Shown here one piece after another: positions 1 through 10,137 of a stretch of DNA of 64,000 nt (position 1 is the first letter of the stretch; every line of letters begins with the position of its first letter). The notes below the pieces were generated by a model. It did not search any database. It was not told the origin of the DNA and worked only from the letters and a program-made list of their open reading frames with translations. A program made the position numbers and the translations under genes. This stretch comes from Pseudomonas flavescens (GTDB taxonomy: Bacteria; Pseudomonadota; Gammaproteobacteria; Pseudomonadales; Pseudomonadaceae): contig NZ_JACBYV010000001.1 in NCBI RefSeq assembly GCF_013408425.1, positions 4,216,001 through 4,280,000 of the forward strand. The letters are read 5' to 3'.

Positions 1-1862
1 GTGCCCAGCTCGATCACCCGGTTCACCGGCAGCCGGAAGAAGCCCAGAGAGCTACCGGCGTTCTTCTGCAGCACGGCGAACAGCCGCTCGCGCCACATGG
101 CCATGCCGATACGCTCGGAAGGAATCACCGTTTCCCGGCTGAGGAAGTAGGTGGTGCGCATCGGCGGGCAATCGAGTCCCTTTTCGCTCAGTTGCGCCAG
201 CGCCTGAGGAATGTCCGGTGCTTCGAGGAAGCCGAAGCGCAGGCGCACGCGATAGAACCCCTGGTCATAGGCATCGAGTTCGAAGCGCTCGGCCAACGGC
301 ACCCGCGGACGATCCTCGTAGAGCACGGTGAGCAGCATCACCCGCTCATGCAGGACCTGGTTATGCAGCAGGTTGTGCAACAGCGCATGGGGCACCACGT
401 CCACCCGGCTGGTCAGGAACACCGCGGTACCGGCGACCCGATGGGGCGGTTGCAGGGCAATGCTGGCGATGAAGTCGCGCAGCACCAGCGCATGTTCGTC
501 GAGGCGTTCGAGCACCAGTTGGCGACCGCGTTTCCAGGTAGTCATCAGGCCGAACAGCAGGATGCCGACGATCATTGGAACTGCACCGCCACCGGCGATC
601 TTCGGCACGTTGGCGGCGAAGAAGATGCCGTCGACCAGCAGGAACACCGCCAACAGCGGCACGGCCAGGACTTTCGGCCAGCGCCACAACAGCAGGATCA
701 CCGCCGACACCAGCAGCGTGGTGCACAGCATGGTGCCTGTCACGGCCACACCATAGGCGCCGGCCAGGCCACTGGACGACTGGAAGCCGAGCACCAGCAG
801 TACCACACCGATCAGCAAGCAACTGTTGATCAGGGGAATGTAGATCTGCCCCTGTTCGGCACTGGAGGTGTGCAGGATCTGCATGCGCGGCACGTAGCCG
901 AGCTGGATCGCCTGGCGAGTCACCGAGAAGGCGCCGGTGATCACCGCCTGGGAGGCGATGATGGTGGCCAGGGTCGACAGGCCGATCAGGGGAATCAGCG
1001 CCCAGGACGGCGCCAGCAGATAAAAGGGGTTACGCACCGCCTCGGGATCGCTGAGCAGCACTGCGCCCTGGCCGAAATAGTTGAGAATCAGACCGGGAAA
1101 GGCCAGAAACAGCCAGGCGTGCACGATGGGACGGCGACCGAAGTGGCCCATGTCGGCATACAGCGCCTCAGCCCCGGTGATGGTCAGCACCACCGCGCCC
1201 ATTACCGTCACCCCAAGCAACGGATTGGCGATGAAGAAGTGCAGCGCCCAATAGGGATTCAGCGCCAGCAACACTTGCGGCTGCTGCACGATGCCATGTA
1301 CGCCCAGCGCACCCAGCACCACGAACCAGACCACCATCACCGGCCCGAACAGATAACCGATGCGCGCCGTACCATGGCGCTGCAACAGAAACAGCGGCAC
1401 CAGGATCAGCAGCGCCACCGGCACCACCCAGTGATCGATGCCGTCGACCACCAGACCGACACCCTCCACGGCGGAGAGCACCGAAACCGCCGGAGTGAGC
1501 ATGCTGTCACCATAGAACAGTGCGGCGCCGAACAGGCCGAGCATGATCAGTACCGAACGCAGACGTGGATGGCCGGCAGCGGCGCGCTGGGCCAGGGCGG
1601 TGAGGGCCATGATGCCCCCCTCGCCGCCATTGTCGGCGCGCAGGATGAACATCACGTACTTGACGGTGACCACCAGGGTCAGCGACCAGAAGATCAGCGA
1701 CAGGATACCGAGCACGCTGGCCTGGGACAGATCGACGCCGTAATGCGGCGAAAAGATTTCCTTGAGGCTGTACAGCGGGCTGGTGCCGATATCGCCATAA
1801 ACGATACCGACCGCGCCGATCAGCAACGCAATGGGAGAGGTGCGGGTAGTGGTGGTGCTCAC
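1..1862 (-). CDS. kup: Kup low-affinity K+ transporter (3' end cut by window)
   Basis: KUP/HAK/KT family K+:H+ symporter of the inner membrane. The reverse strand reads from a GTG at 1862 as [19 protein letters not shown] followed by the family hallmark GDIGTSPLY, then a series of hydrophobic helices and a soluble C-terminal domain ending ...RVIELGT at the window edge. About 620 codons are visible; the family is usually about 625-635 residues, so only a few codons are missing. It is transcribed away from the KdpD/KdpE-like pair starting at 2027. The shared 164-bp intergenic region has TTTACGSC repeats, so control by that pair is plausible (inference). The GTG start is chosen because the conserved N-terminus begins right after it; there is an AGAGAA purine stretch upstream. 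Confidence 0.93.
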   Translation of the reverse strand, partial: MSTTTTRTSPIALLIGAVGIVYGDIGTSPLYSLKEIFSPHYGVDLSQASVLGILSLIFWSLTLVVTVKYVMFILRADNGGEGGIMALTALAQRAAAGHPRLRSVLIMLGLFGAALFYGDSMLTPAVSVLSAVEGVGLVVDGIDHWVVPVALLILVPLFLLQRHGTARIGYLFGPVMVVWFVVLGALGVHGIVQQPQVLLALNPYWALHFFIANPLLGVTVMGAVVLTITGAEALYADMGHFGRRPIVHAWLFLAFPGLILNYFGQGAVLLSDPEAVRNPFYLLAPSWALIPLIGLSTLATIIASQAVITGAFSVTRQAIQLGYVPRMQILHTSSAEQGQIYIPLINSCLLIGVVLLVLGFQSSSGLAGAYGVAVTGTMLCTTLLVSAVILLLWRWPKVLAVPLLAVFLLVDGIFFAANVPKIAGGGAVPMIVGILLFGLMTTWKRGRQLVLERLDEHALVLRDFIASIALQPPHRVAGTAVFLTSRVDVVPHALLHNLLHNQVLHERVMLLTVLYEDRPRVPLAERFELDAYDQGFYRVRLRFGFLEAPDIPQALAQLSEKGLDCPPMRTTYFLSRETVIPSERIGMAMWRERLFAVLQKNAGSSLGFFRLPVNRVIELG

Positions 1863-1939
1863 GTTGGATTTCTCTGGGAACTGCAGATGCTTCAGATATA
1901 CCTCTGAACCCGGCTGCCAACAGCGTCTTCAGGCGAACT

Positions 1940-1978
1940 TTTACGGCATTTTTACGCCCACTCGCGGTTCTTTACGCC
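1940..1978. promoter_or_regulatory. Three TTTACGSC direct repeats between kup and the KdpDE-like genes
   Basis: TTTACGGC at 1940-1947, TTTACGCC at 1951-1958 and TTTACGCC at 1971-1978 lie on the same strand, 11 and 20 bp apart, about one and two helical turns. OmpR/KdpE-type regulators usually bind tandem direct repeats with this spacing. The position between two divergent genes for K+ uptake and K+-type signalling makes this a good operator candidate. The binding itself is inference. Confidence 0.5.
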
Positions 1979-2026
1979 AACCTTGCAGCGGGCCATGATC
2001 ATCACTGCCCTGGACCGGAAATCGCC

Positions 2027-3952
2027 ATGCCTACCGCTGTACCTCCTACCCTGCGTTATCCACAGGGGCCTCTACTGGCCTGCCTGAGCGGCCAGGCGAA
2101 CGAAGACGCCCTGCTCGGCCATGTCGCCGAATTGGCGCGACAACGTGGCAGACCCTGGATCGCCGTGGCGGTGGGCGGCAGTGCTCGGCATGAGCGGCTG
2201 CACACACCGGAACGTCTTTGCGAACAACTGGGCGGCAGTTACGTGCAACTGCAGGGCAATGATTGCGCTGCCCTGCTCATCGACTTCGCCCATGCCAGAC
2301 AGGCAGCGGGCCTGTGGTGCGCCGGCACAGGGCGGCGCTCACTGAGCGGCTCGCTATTACGCAAGGGGGACGGTTTCGAGATCGGCGTCCTGAACCTGCC
2401 AGGCAGGCTCACCGAACGCAAGGTGCTGCAGCCCACGGCGCCGTTCAGCGAATACCTGCTGGCCATCGCTGCGGCGGTGGTCGGCGCACTGCTGGCTCTG
2501 GGCGTTTCGCGCTGGCTCGACCTGCCGAACATTTCCCTGATATTTCTCGCCGCCGTGCTGCTGGTGGCCGTGCGCAGCAGCACCGGCCCGGCACTGCTGT
2601 GCGCGTTGCTGTCGTTCGGCGCCTACGGCTTCTACTTCCTGCCACCGGCCTGGTCGGTGATGATCCACCGCGAGCAGGACATCCTCACCCTGGTGTTCTT
2701 CATGCTGATGGCCCTGCTCACCGGCAACCTCGCCGCCCGCCAGCGGCGACAGTACCGGGACCTGCAGCAGGCTCAGACGCAGACCCAGCAATTGCTGCTG
2801 TTCGCCGAGCGCCTGAGCAACGCCCGTGATCACACTGATCTGCTGCAGGCCATGGCCCGCCAGTTGGATATCCCCGCTGCGCAACTGTGTCTGCTGGGCC
2901 TGGATGAAAATGGTCGCTGGCAAACGCTGGATGGCAGCCCTACCGACCTCAGCGAGCTGGAGCGGATCAGTGCCGAACATGCCTGGCGCAACGCGCAACC
3001 ACGCGGCTACGACAGCCACAGCCTGGCGCGCCCGCACTGGTGGTGGTGGCCATTGCTGGAAATCGATCGACCGCTGGCGCTGCTTGGCGTGCGCACCGGG
3101 CAGGGCGACGCGCCGCCCATCGACCAGCGGCGCCTGATCAGCGCCCTGCTGCCACTGCTGAGCAACGCGCTGGCCCGGGTGAAGATCGCTGAAGCCCTCG
3201 CCCATTCGCGCCTGCATCACGAAACCGAGCGGCTGCGCAGTGCCCTGCTGGCCTCGGTATCCCATGACCTGCGCACGCCGTTGACCGCCATGCGCGGCAA
3301 TATCGAAACCCTGCAACTGTTCGCCGACAGCCTCGACGCAGGTGTTCGCGACGAGTTGCTGCAGGACACCGGCACCGAAGCCGCGCGACTGGATCGCTAT
3401 ATCCAGAACCTGCTGGACATGACCCGCCTCGGCCATGGAGGCCTGCGCCTGGAACGCGACTGGGTGAGTGCCGACGATCTGATCGCCGCCGCCCTGCAAC
3501 GCTTGCAGCCGGTGCTGCAGCCCCTGCAGGTCAGCCACGATGTGCCGGCCGATACGCCACTGCTGTGGATCCAGGGCGCGTTGATCGAGCAGGCGCTGAT
3601 CAACGTGCTGGAAAACGCTGCCCGCTTCTCCCCACCCGGCGGCGAAATCGGCATTCGCGTCCGTAACGACGGCGACTGGCTGAACATTGCCGTGAGCGAC
3701 CAGGGCCCCGGCATTCCCGCGGACGAGCAGGCACGCATCTTCGACATGTTCTACACCGCCGCACGGGGAGACCGTGGCGGCGGAGGCACCGGCCTGGGCC
3801 TGGCGATCTGCCAGGGCATGCTCAATGCCCACGGCGGCAAGGTGAGCGTCGCCTCGGTCGTCGGCCAGGGCAGCACACTGACCCTGCAACTGCCGCTGGC
3901 GGCGCCCCCTGACGATGAACCCGGCGAAAACGAGGCCATTTCCCATGAGTGA
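2027..3952 (+). CDS. KdpD-like sensor histidine kinase lacking the N-terminal KdpD domain
   Basis: 641 residues. Order: a Usp-like region (about 15-122), a DUF4118 membrane block with about four helices (about 142-235), a coiled linker and GAF-like region (245-385), a HisKA domain with the phospho-acceptor His413 in SVSHDLRTPLT, then the HATPase with N-box ENAARFSPPG (from 529), G1 DQGPGIP (558-564) and G2 GTGLGLAI (587-594). This matches the C-terminal two-thirds of KdpD. The roughly 230-residue N-terminal KdpD domain with its Walker motifs, present in the 890-residue E. coli protein, is absent. It overlaps the response-regulator gene by 8 nt. No kdpFABC is nearby, so its likely target is the divergent kup (inference). 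Confidence 0.88.
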   Translation: MPTAVPPTLRYPQGPLLACLSGQANEDALLGHVAELARQRGRPWIAVAVGGSARHERLHTPERLCEQLGGSYVQLQGNDCAALLIDFAHARQAAGLWCAGTGRRSLSGSLLRKGDGFEIGVLNLPGRLTERKVLQPTAPFSEYLLAIAAAVVGALLALGVSRWLDLPNISLIFLAAVLLVAVRSSTGPALLCALLSFGAYGFYFLPPAWSVMIHREQDILTLVFFMLMALLTGNLAARQRRQYRDLQQAQTQTQQLLLFAERLSNARDHTDLLQAMARQLDIPAAQLCLLGLDENGRWQTLDGSPTDLSELERISAEHAWRNAQPRGYDSHSLARPHWWWWPLLEIDRPLALLGVRTGQGDAPPIDQRRLISALLPLLSNALARVKIAEALAHSRLHHETERLRSALLASVSHDLRTPLTAMRGNIETLQLFADSLDAGVRDELLQDTGTEAARLDRYIQNLLDMTRLGHGGLRLERDWVSADDLIAAALQRLQPVLQPLQVSHDVPADTPLLWIQGALIEQALINVLENAARFSPPGGEIGIRVRNDGDWLNIAVSDQGPGIPADEQARIFDMFYTAARGDRGGGGTGLGLAICQGMLNAHGGKVSVASVVGQGSTLTLQLPLAAPPDDEPGENEAISHE

Positions 3953-4637
3953 AGCGACCATTCTGCTGGTCGACGACGAGGCAGCCATCCGCAAGTTTCT
4001 GCGCATCGGCCTGCAGGCCCAGAACTATCGGGTAATCGAAGCCGACGGTGGCGAAGTGGCCCTGCGACTGGCGGCACTGGAGCAACCGGATCTGGTGGTG
4101 CTCGACCTCGGCCTGCCGGATCTGGACGGCCAGCAGGTACTGACGCGACTGCGTGAATGGTCGAGCGTGCCGGTGCTGGTGCTTTCGGTGCGTGCCGGGG
4201 AAAAGGACAAGGTCATGGCGCTCGACCAGGGCGCCAACGACTACGTCAGCAAACCCTTCGGCGTGCAGGAATTCCTCGCCCGCGTACGCGCCCTGCTGCG
4301 CAATCGACCATCGGCCGAAAGGCCTGCGGCAGCACTGGTCAACGGGCCACTGCGGGTCGACTTCGCCTTTCGCCGGGTCACTCTGGACGATCAGGATGTC
4401 GGCCTGACGCGCAAGGAATACGCCGTGCTGGAGACGCTCGCCCGGCACCCTGGCATGGTCGTCACCCAACAGCAGCTGCTGCGCGACATCTGGGGACCCA
4501 GCCATGTCGAGCACAGCCATTACCTGCGCATCGTCATCGCTCACCTGCGGCAGAAACTGGGCGACGACCCGGCCGCACCGCGGCTGATCATCACCGAAGC
4601 CGGGGTCGGCTATCGGCTGGTGGATAGGGATAGCTGA
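3945..4637 (+). CDS. KdpE-like OmpR-family response regulator
   Basis: 230 residues. The receiver domain begins [12 protein letters not shown]; phospho-acceptor Asp54 sits in VVLDLGLPD and the conserved Lys103 in SKPFG. A C-terminal winged-helix DNA-binding domain (about 130-228) includes [12 protein letters not shown] and ends [11 protein letters not shown]. The start ATG at 3945 is chosen over an upstream in-frame ATG because it has a GAGG ribosome site at about 3932 and overlaps the kinase stop (ATGAGTGA), which implies translational coupling. It probably binds the TTTACGSC repeats upstream of the kinase gene (inference). Its exact name is uncertain because the kinase is a truncated KdpD type. 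Confidence 0.9.
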   Translation: MSEATILLVDDEAAIRKFLRIGLQAQNYRVIEADGGEVALRLAALEQPDLVVLDLGLPDLDGQQVLTRLREWSSVPVLVLSVRAGEKDKVMALDQGANDYVSKPFGVQEFLARVRALLRNRPSAERPAAALVNGPLRVDFAFRRVTLDDQDVGLTRKEYAVLETLARHPGMVVTQQQLLRDIWGPSHVEHSHYLRIVIAHLRQKLGDDPAAPRLIITEAGVGYRLVDRDS

Positions 4638-4696
4638 GCGGCCAGCCTGCGCGAGCCTCTGATAGACTGCTGCCACAGCCCCTACCGGAGAACACG

Positions 4697-5299
4697 ATGC
4701 CCAAGGTCGGAATGCAGCCGATCCGCCGCTCGCAGTTGATTGCGGCGACCCTCGAAGCCGTCGACCAGGTTGGCATGAGCGATGCCAGCATCGCCTATAT
4801 CGCACGCCTCGCCGGCGTGTCGAACGGCATCATCAGCCACTACTTCCAGGACAAGAACGGCTTGCTGGAAGCGACCATGCGCCACCTGATGCAGGCGCTC
4901 AGCGAGGCCGTCCATGCCCGCTACCGGCTGCTGCGCGAAGACACCCCACAGGCGCGCCTGCGCGCGATCATCGACGGCAACTTCGACGAGACGCAGGTCA
5001 GCGGCCCAGCGATGAAGACCTGGCTGGCATTCTGGGCCAGCAGCATGCACCACCCCTCCCTGCGTCGCCTGCAGCGAGTCAACGACCAGCGCCTGTACTC
5101 CAACCTGTGCGGCCAGTTCCGCCGAGTGCTGCCGCAACCGCAAGCCCGTGCTGCCGCCCGTGGCATGGCGGCGCTGATCGACGGTCTGTGGCTGCGCGGT
5201 GCATTGTCCGGGGAACGCTTCGATACCCGCCAGGCGGCGCAGATCGCCTACGACTACCTCGACCTGCAACTGGCCAAGGCCGACACCAACCCCAGCTGA
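4697..5299 (+). CDS. betI: BetI, choline-responsive TetR repressor
   Basis: 200 residues. TetR family: an N-terminal HTH (about 8-55) with [19 protein letters not shown] and the recognition helix ending [13 protein letters not shown], then an all-helical ligand domain. Length and start sequence ([15 protein letters not shown]) match BetI, which represses the bet genes and is released by choline. A GGAG ribosome site lies about 7 nt upstream. It points the same way as betB and betA but is separated from them by about 400 nt that hold a REP pair and a palindromic operator, so betBA probably has its own promoter. Confidence 0.93.
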   Translation: MPKVGMQPIRRSQLIAATLEAVDQVGMSDASIAYIARLAGVSNGIISHYFQDKNGLLEATMRHLMQALSEAVHARYRLLREDTPQARLRAIIDGNFDETQVSGPAMKTWLAFWASSMHHPSLRRLQRVNDQRLYSNLCGQFRRVLPQPQARAAARGMAALIDGLWLRGALSGERFDTRQAAQIAYDYLDLQLAKADTNPS

Positions 5300-5358
5300 T
5301 CGCCCGCAAGCGGTAGCCGCCAATCATCCACCAGTTGCCGCGCACAGGCACCCTCCTG

Positions 5359-5447
5359 GTAGGAGCTGGCTTGCCAGCGAAGCGGTTGCAGCCGCAACCC
5401 ATGCGTCGATCTTGCCACTGCTATCGCCGGCAAGCCGGCTCCTACGA
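5359..5447. repeat. Pair of inverted REP elements
   Basis: GTAGGAGCTGGCTTGCCAGCG (5359-5379) and its inverted near-copy CGCCGGCAAGCCGGCTCCTAC (5425-5445) face each other about 45 nt apart. This is the common Pseudomonas REP motif (TAGGAGC-GGCTTGC). Each copy can fold into a hairpin. The pair lies between betI and betB and could stop transcription or protect the 3' end of the betI mRNA. Confidence 0.85.
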
Positions 5448-5561
5448 CGGCCCTCAATACTGGGCTGCATCTTCAGCCTGCGCGTCAGAGATGCAGCGAA
5501 TGATTCCTCCTGAAAAGGCGCCGACTCGTCGTATTCGGCTGGTTTCTCGTCGCCCGCAGGA

Positions 5562-5589
5562 TTTTTATTGATTGATCGATCAATAAAAA
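5562..5589. promoter_or_regulatory. Candidate BetI operator upstream of betB
   Basis: TTTTTATTG (5562-5570) and CAATAAAAA (5581-5589) are perfect inverted arms. Inside them ATTGATCGATCAAT (5571-5584) is itself a perfect 14-bp palindrome. The site is about 110 nt upstream of the betB ATG, inside an A+T-rich patch suited to a promoter. A TetR-type dimer such as BetI needs such a dyad. The assignment to BetI rests on position. Confidence 0.65.
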
Positions 5590-5698
5590 TAAAGTAGGCT
5601 GTTTTTTAACCAAATCGGCTGACATGTCTTTTCATCTCGATCACGCCGATCCATCCGCCAGGCCGCGAACGGTGCCTGGCCCGATCAGGAGACGCCCC

Positions 5699-7171
5699 AT
5701 GGCTCGATTCGCAGACCAGAAGCTCTATATAGGCGGCCAGTACGTCGACTCAAGCAGCGGCGCCACCTTGCAAAGCATCAACCCAGCCAACGGCGAGGTG
5801 CTGGCCAACATCCAGCGCGCCAGCCAGGACGATGTCGAACGTGCCGTGGTCAGTGCCGAGCAGGGCCAGAAAGTCTGGGCCGCGATGACCGCCATGCAGC
5901 GCTCACGCATCCTGCGTCGTGCCGTGGATATTCTCCGTGAGCGCAATGACGAGCTGGCCGAGCTGGAAACCCTCGACACTGGCAAGCCGCTGAGCGAAAC
6001 CCGCTACGTCGATATCGTCACCGGCGCCGATGTACTCGAGTATTACGCTGGTCTGATCCCGGCCATCGAGGGCGAACAGATCCCGCTGCGCGACACCAGC
6101 TTCGTCTATACCCGCCGCGAGCCGCTGGGTGTGGTCGCCGGTATCGGTGCCTGGAACTACCCGATCCAGATCGCCCTGTGGAAATCCGCTCCAGCCCTCG
6201 CCGCTGGCAACGCGATGATCTTCAAGCCCAGCGAAGTCACCTCGCTGACCACCCTCAAACTGGCCGAAATCTACAGCGAGGCTGGCCTGCCCGATGGCGT
6301 GTTCAACGTGCTGACCGGTAGCGGCAGTGAAGTGGGCCAGTGGCTCACCGAGCATCCGCGGATCGAGAAGATTTCCTTCACCGGCGGCACGGTCACCGGC
6401 AAGAAGGTCATGGCCAGTGCTTCCAGCTCATCGCTCAAGGAAGTGACTATGGAGCTGGGCGGCAAGTCGCCGCTGATCATTTTCGAAGACGCCGATCTGG
6501 ACCGCGCCGCCGACATCGCGCTGATGGCCAACTTCTACAGCTCCGGTCAGGTGTGCACCAACGGCACGCGGGTCTTCGTGCCACGCGCGCTGCAGGCTCG
6601 TTTCGAGAGCAAGGTGCTGGAGCGGGTCAAGCGCATCCGCCTGGGCAGCCCACAGGATGACAACACCAACTTCGGCCCGCTGGTCAGCTTCGCCCACATG
6701 GAGCGCGTGCTCGGCTACATCGAGTCGGGTCGCCAGCAAGGCGCTCGCCTGCTGATCGGCGGTGAGCGGGTGACCACGGGTGAATATGCCAATGGCGCCT
6801 ACGTGGCACCGACCGTGTTCACCGATTGCCGTGACGACATGACCATCGTGCGCGAGGAAATCTTCGGCCCGGTGATGAGCATCCTCATCTACGACAGCGA
6901 AGAGGAAGTCATCCGCCGCGCCAACGACACCGACTACGGCCTGGCCGCCGGCATCGTCACCCGCGACCTGAATCGTGCGCACCGGGTTATCCACAAGCTG
7001 GAAGCAGGCATCTGCTGGATCAATACCTGGGGCGAATCCGCTGCCGAAATGCCGGTGGGCGGCTACAAGCAATCCGGCGTCGGCCGCGAGAACGGCCTGA
7101 CCACGCTGGCTCATTACACCCGAATCAAATCCGTGCAGGTCGAACTGGGCGATTACGCCTCGGTGTTCTGA
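5699..7171 (+). CDS. betB: BetB, betaine-aldehyde dehydrogenase
   Basis: 490 residues, the same length as E. coli BetB. It oxidises betaine aldehyde to glycine betaine with NAD(P)+. The catalytic Cys286 ([10 protein letters not shown]) and the general-base Glu252 (MELGGKSP) are at canonical positions, as is the cofactor-loop motif [13 protein letters not shown]. The start [13 protein letters not shown] at 5699 has AGGAG about 7 nt upstream; an in-frame ATG at 5624 would add 25 residues not found in the family. betA follows after 119 nt. Confidence 0.96.
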   Translation: MARFADQKLYIGGQYVDSSSGATLQSINPANGEVLANIQRASQDDVERAVVSAEQGQKVWAAMTAMQRSRILRRAVDILRERNDELAELETLDTGKPLSETRYVDIVTGADVLEYYAGLIPAIEGEQIPLRDTSFVYTRREPLGVVAGIGAWNYPIQIALWKSAPALAAGNAMIFKPSEVTSLTTLKLAEIYSEAGLPDGVFNVLTGSGSEVGQWLTEHPRIEKISFTGGTVTGKKVMASASSSSLKEVTMELGGKSPLIIFEDADLDRAADIALMANFYSSGQVCTNGTRVFVPRALQARFESKVLERVKRIRLGSPQDDNTNFGPLVSFAHMERVLGYIESGRQQGARLLIGGERVTTGEYANGAYVAPTVFTDCRDDMTIVREEIFGPVMSILIYDSEEEVIRRANDTDYGLAAGIVTRDLNRAHRVIHKLEAGICWINTWGESAAEMPVGGYKQSGVGRENGLTTLAHYTRIKSVQVELGDYASVF

Positions 7172-7290
7172 CTGCGTTTGCCAGGCGGCGCCAACCGGCG
7201 TCCCGGCAGCGCTGCAAACCTGTTGCATGAGCCGGACACGGGCCTGCGATCCGCTTGGCCCAAGGCTCAGCCACCTACCAGGAGGCCACC

Positions 7291-9000
7291 ATGTCCCAAG
7301 AATTCGATTACATCATCATCGGCGCCGGCTCCGCCGGTAACGTGCTGGCGACCCGCCTGACCGAAGACGCCAGCGTCAGCGTGCTGCTGCTGGAAGCCGG
7401 CGGCCCGGATTATCGCCTCGACTTCCGTACCCAGATGCCTGCCGCCCTGGCCTTTCCGTTGCAGGGCCGCCGCTACAACTGGGCTTACGAGACCGACCCG
7501 GAACCGTACATGGACAACCGCCGTATGGAGTGCGGACGCGGCAAGGGCCTGGGCGGTTCGTCGCTGATCAACGGCATGTGCTATATCCGCGGCAACGCCA
7601 TGGACTTCGACAACTGGGCCAAGCAGCCCGGCCTCGAAGACTGGAGCTACCTGGATTGCCTGCCGTATTTCCGCAAGGCGGAAACCCGCGACATCGGTGC
7701 CAACGATTATCACGGTGACAGCGGCCCCGTCAGCGTGACCACGCCCAAGGCCGACAACAACCCGTTGTTCCACGCCATGGTCGAGGCCGGCGTGCAGGCG
7801 GGCTACCCGCGTACCGAGGACCTCAACGGTTACCAGCAGGAAGGCTTCGGCCCGATGGATCGCACCGTGACCCCGGAAGGCCGCCGCGCCAGCACGGCAC
7901 GTGGCTATCTGGATCAGGCCCGCGAGCGCGCCAACCTGACCATCGCCACCCACGCGACCACCGACCGCATCCTGTTCGACGGCAAGCGCGCCAACGGCGT
8001 TGCCTACCTGCAGGGCAACGGCAATACGCCGATCATCGCCACGGCACGCCGCGAAGTGCTGTTGTGCGCAGGTGCCATTGCCTCGCCACAGATTCTGCAG
8101 CGCTCCGGCGTTGGCCCTGGCGAGCTGCTGCGCAGCCTGAACATCGACGTGGTGCACGAGCTACCCGGCGTGGGCGCCAATCTGCAGGATCACCTGGAGG
8201 TGTACGTGCAGTACGCCTGCACCCAGCCGGTGTCGTTGTACCCGGCCCTGAAGATGCTCAACCAGCCCGGGATCGGCGCAAAATGGCTGCTGGCCGGCGA
8301 CGGCATCGGCGCCAGCAATCAGTTCGAGGCCGGTGGTTTCATTCGCTCGCGCGAAGAGTTCGAGTGGCCGAACCTGCAGTACCACTTCCTGCCGGTGGCG
8401 ATCAATTACAACGGCAGCAATGCGGTGAAAGAGCACGGCTTCCAGGCCCACGTGGGCTCGATGCGCTCGCCAAGTCGCGGCCGCGTGCAGGTCAAGTCGA
8501 AGGACCCGCGCCAGCACCCGAGCATCCTGTTCAATTACATGTCCCATGAGCAGGACTGGCAGGAGTTTCGCGACGGCATTCGCCTGACCCGGGAGATCAT
8601 CAACCAACCCGCTCTCGATCCGTACCGCGGCCGTGAACTGAGCCCCGGTGCTCATGTACAGAGCGATGCCGAGCTGGATGCCTTCATCCGCGAACACGCA
8701 GAGACGGCATTCCATCCATCCTGCTCGTGCAAGATGGGCGAGGACGCCATGGCGGTAGTCGATGGCCAGGGCCGCGTGCATGGTGTACAGGGCCTGCGCG
8801 TGGTGGACGCGTCGATCATGCCGGAGATCATCACCGGCAACCTCAATGCCACCACCATCATGATCGCCGAGAAGATCGCCGACCGCATTCGTGGCAATGA
8901 GGCACTGCCGCGCAGCACCGCGCCCTATTACACCGCCAATGGCAAACCGGTACGCGGCACCCCGCAGCGCGCGGTCGAAGCGATGCGAACGGCCAGTTAG
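7291..9000 (+). CDS. betA: BetA, choline dehydrogenase (GMC flavoprotein)
   Basis: 569 residues. It oxidises choline to betaine aldehyde and can go on to betaine, with FAD. The N-terminal FAD-binding motif [13 protein letters not shown] and GMC signatures ([25 protein letters not shown]) are present, and the C-terminal active-site region reads [13 protein letters not shown]. The start ATG at 7291 follows GGAGGCCACC, a strong ribosome site. The stop codon TAG (8998-9000) overlaps the stop of the opposing TorT-like gene. Together with betB and betI this is a betaine (osmoprotectant) pathway; no choline transporter is seen next to it. Confidence 0.96.
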   Translation: MSQEFDYIIIGAGSAGNVLATRLTEDASVSVLLLEAGGPDYRLDFRTQMPAALAFPLQGRRYNWAYETDPEPYMDNRRMECGRGKGLGGSSLINGMCYIRGNAMDFDNWAKQPGLEDWSYLDCLPYFRKAETRDIGANDYHGDSGPVSVTTPKADNNPLFHAMVEAGVQAGYPRTEDLNGYQQEGFGPMDRTVTPEGRRASTARGYLDQARERANLTIATHATTDRILFDGKRANGVAYLQGNGNTPIIATARREVLLCAGAIASPQILQRSGVGPGELLRSLNIDVVHELPGVGANLQDHLEVYVQYACTQPVSLYPALKMLNQPGIGAKWLLAGDGIGASNQFEAGGFIRSREEFEWPNLQYHFLPVAINYNGSNAVKEHGFQAHVGSMRSPSRGRVQVKSKDPRQHPSILFNYMSHEQDWQEFRDGIRLTREIINQPALDPYRGRELSPGAHVQSDAELDAFIREHAETAFHPSCSCKMGEDAMAVVDGQGRVHGVQGLRVVDASIMPEIITGNLNATTIMIAEKIADRIRGNEALPRSTAPYYTANGKPVRGTPQRAVEAMRTAS

Positions 9001-10013
9001 TTCGGCAGTTCCTGAGTCGTCATCCGATAGCGCTCCGGCGGTGCCAGGCGCTCGAGATCGAAGCGCTTGAGGGCACGGGCATCGAGTATCTCGACCTGCG
9101 GACTGATGATGGCGGGTAGCACTTCGCCCTGCAGACCGCGTACCGCGAGATCCAGGGCGATACGTGCCTGAATCACTGGAGAGTCGGTCGGGGCGGCCAG
9201 TATGTCGCCTTCGCGCACCTGCTGCAGCACGCGATCCGTGGCGTAGAGCGACAACACCCGAGTGGGCGAACGGGCGCTGTTCACCAGTTCGGTGGCGAAC
9301 AGTGCCGCCTCGGCGTTTCCGATCACGTAGTCGAGCGCAGGCTCGTTCTTGAACAGCTCGCGCGCCAGCTGCGCCTGACGACTGCGATCCAGCGGGCCAT
9401 AACCGCCGTGCACCAACGTGATGGCGGTTCCCTGCAAAGCGGCGTGCAAGCCACGCTCGGCGTCCTTTATCCAGCCGGCATCGGCAGGCCCCGGCAACCA
9501 GCCGACACGAATTGGCCGACCTTCACTGAGCGTGGTCAGATAATTCACGGTAGCGCTGGCCATATCGGCGAAGTCGACACGAGAACGTGAGCTCAGCGTT
9601 TCACAGCCAAGGCCATTGATGAGGTCGATCACCGGGCGCCCGGCGCTTTGCTGAACCGCGATGCGTGAACACAGGTCGGAAGGATTGATGCCAGCGATCA
9701 AGAAGCCATCGGCGCCTTTACTGACACAATGGTCGAACTGCCTGACCTGAACCTCGGGATGGTCGTAGCCGCCGGCCTCGTAGATGCCAAGCCGTACGCC
9801 CAGACGCTGAGCTTCCTGCTGCAACCCCCAGGCTACGCCCCACCAGTAACGATCCTTGGCATTCGGGATCAGCACGCAAATACGCCAGGGCTCACTGGCT
9901 GCATTCGTCGGCTGATAGACATGCAACTGACCATCGACAAGAACAGGCTGAGAAAACCACGCCGCCGCCGAAAGGCTCGACCAGAGCATAGCGAGCAACA
10001 ACAGACAGCGCAT
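8997..10013 (-). CDS. TorT-like periplasmic binding protein
   Basis: 338 residues with signal peptide [18 protein letters not shown], so it is predicted to be periplasmic. The body is a type-1 periplasmic-binding fold: [21 protein letters not shown], then [13 protein letters not shown] and [11 protein letters not shown]. This pattern is that of TorT, which binds TMAO and signals through TorS. The ATG at 10013 is preceded by GGGAGGG, a strong ribosome site. The stop overlaps the betA stop tail to tail. No torS/torR or TMAO reductase lies beside it, so the ligand is unknown; proximity to choline genes is suggestive only. Confidence 0.8.
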   Translation of the reverse strand: MRCLLLLAMLWSSLSAAAWFSQPVLVDGQLHVYQPTNAASEPWRICVLIPNAKDRYWWGVAWGLQQEAQRLGVRLGIYEAGGYDHPEVQVRQFDHCVSKGADGFLIAGINPSDLCSRIAVQQSAGRPVIDLINGLGCETLSSRSRVDFADMASATVNYLTTLSEGRPIRVGWLPGPADAGWIKDAERGLHAALQGTAITLVHGGYGPLDRSRQAQLARELFKNEPALDYVIGNAEAALFATELVNSARSPTRVLSLYATDRVLQQVREGDILAAPTDSPVIQARIALDLAVRGLQGEVLPAIISPQVEILDARALKRFDLERLAPPERYRMTTQELPN

Positions 10014-10107
10014 ATGAACCCTCCCTAGTATCTGTTGGCCTTTCAGCGCGAGCCGTGCGTGAAGCGTCAACAGACCCTAGTACACTGACCACGGTTCATC
10101 CTAGCAC

Positions 10108-10130
10108 CCATGCCTGGATGACCGGCATGG
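10108..10130. promoter_or_regulatory. Inverted repeat CCATGCC-N9-GGCATGG
   Basis: Perfect 7-bp arms (10108-10114 and 10124-10130) sit in the gap between the divergent TorT-like and MdtD-like genes, just before the exporter start codon. It could be an operator for an unlinked regulator or an mRNA hairpin near the ribosome site. No regulator gene adjoins it. Confidence 0.4.
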
Positions 10131-10137
10131 ATAGAGT

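Larger units (their letters stand above)
5300..5698. other. Long betI-betB intergenic region
   Basis: 399 nt with no gene. It holds the REP pair (5359-5447) and the operator palindrome (5562-5589). The stretch from about 5560 to 5612 is A+T-rich and is the likely betBA promoter. Normally betI and betB are close together; here the gap is unusually long. Confidence 0.6.

Noticed and set aside
192..1907. Long open frame (571 codons) on the + strand across kup
   Set aside because: It is antisense to kup, rich in His, Gln and Arg, and matches no family; it reflects the G+C-rich code of the real gene.
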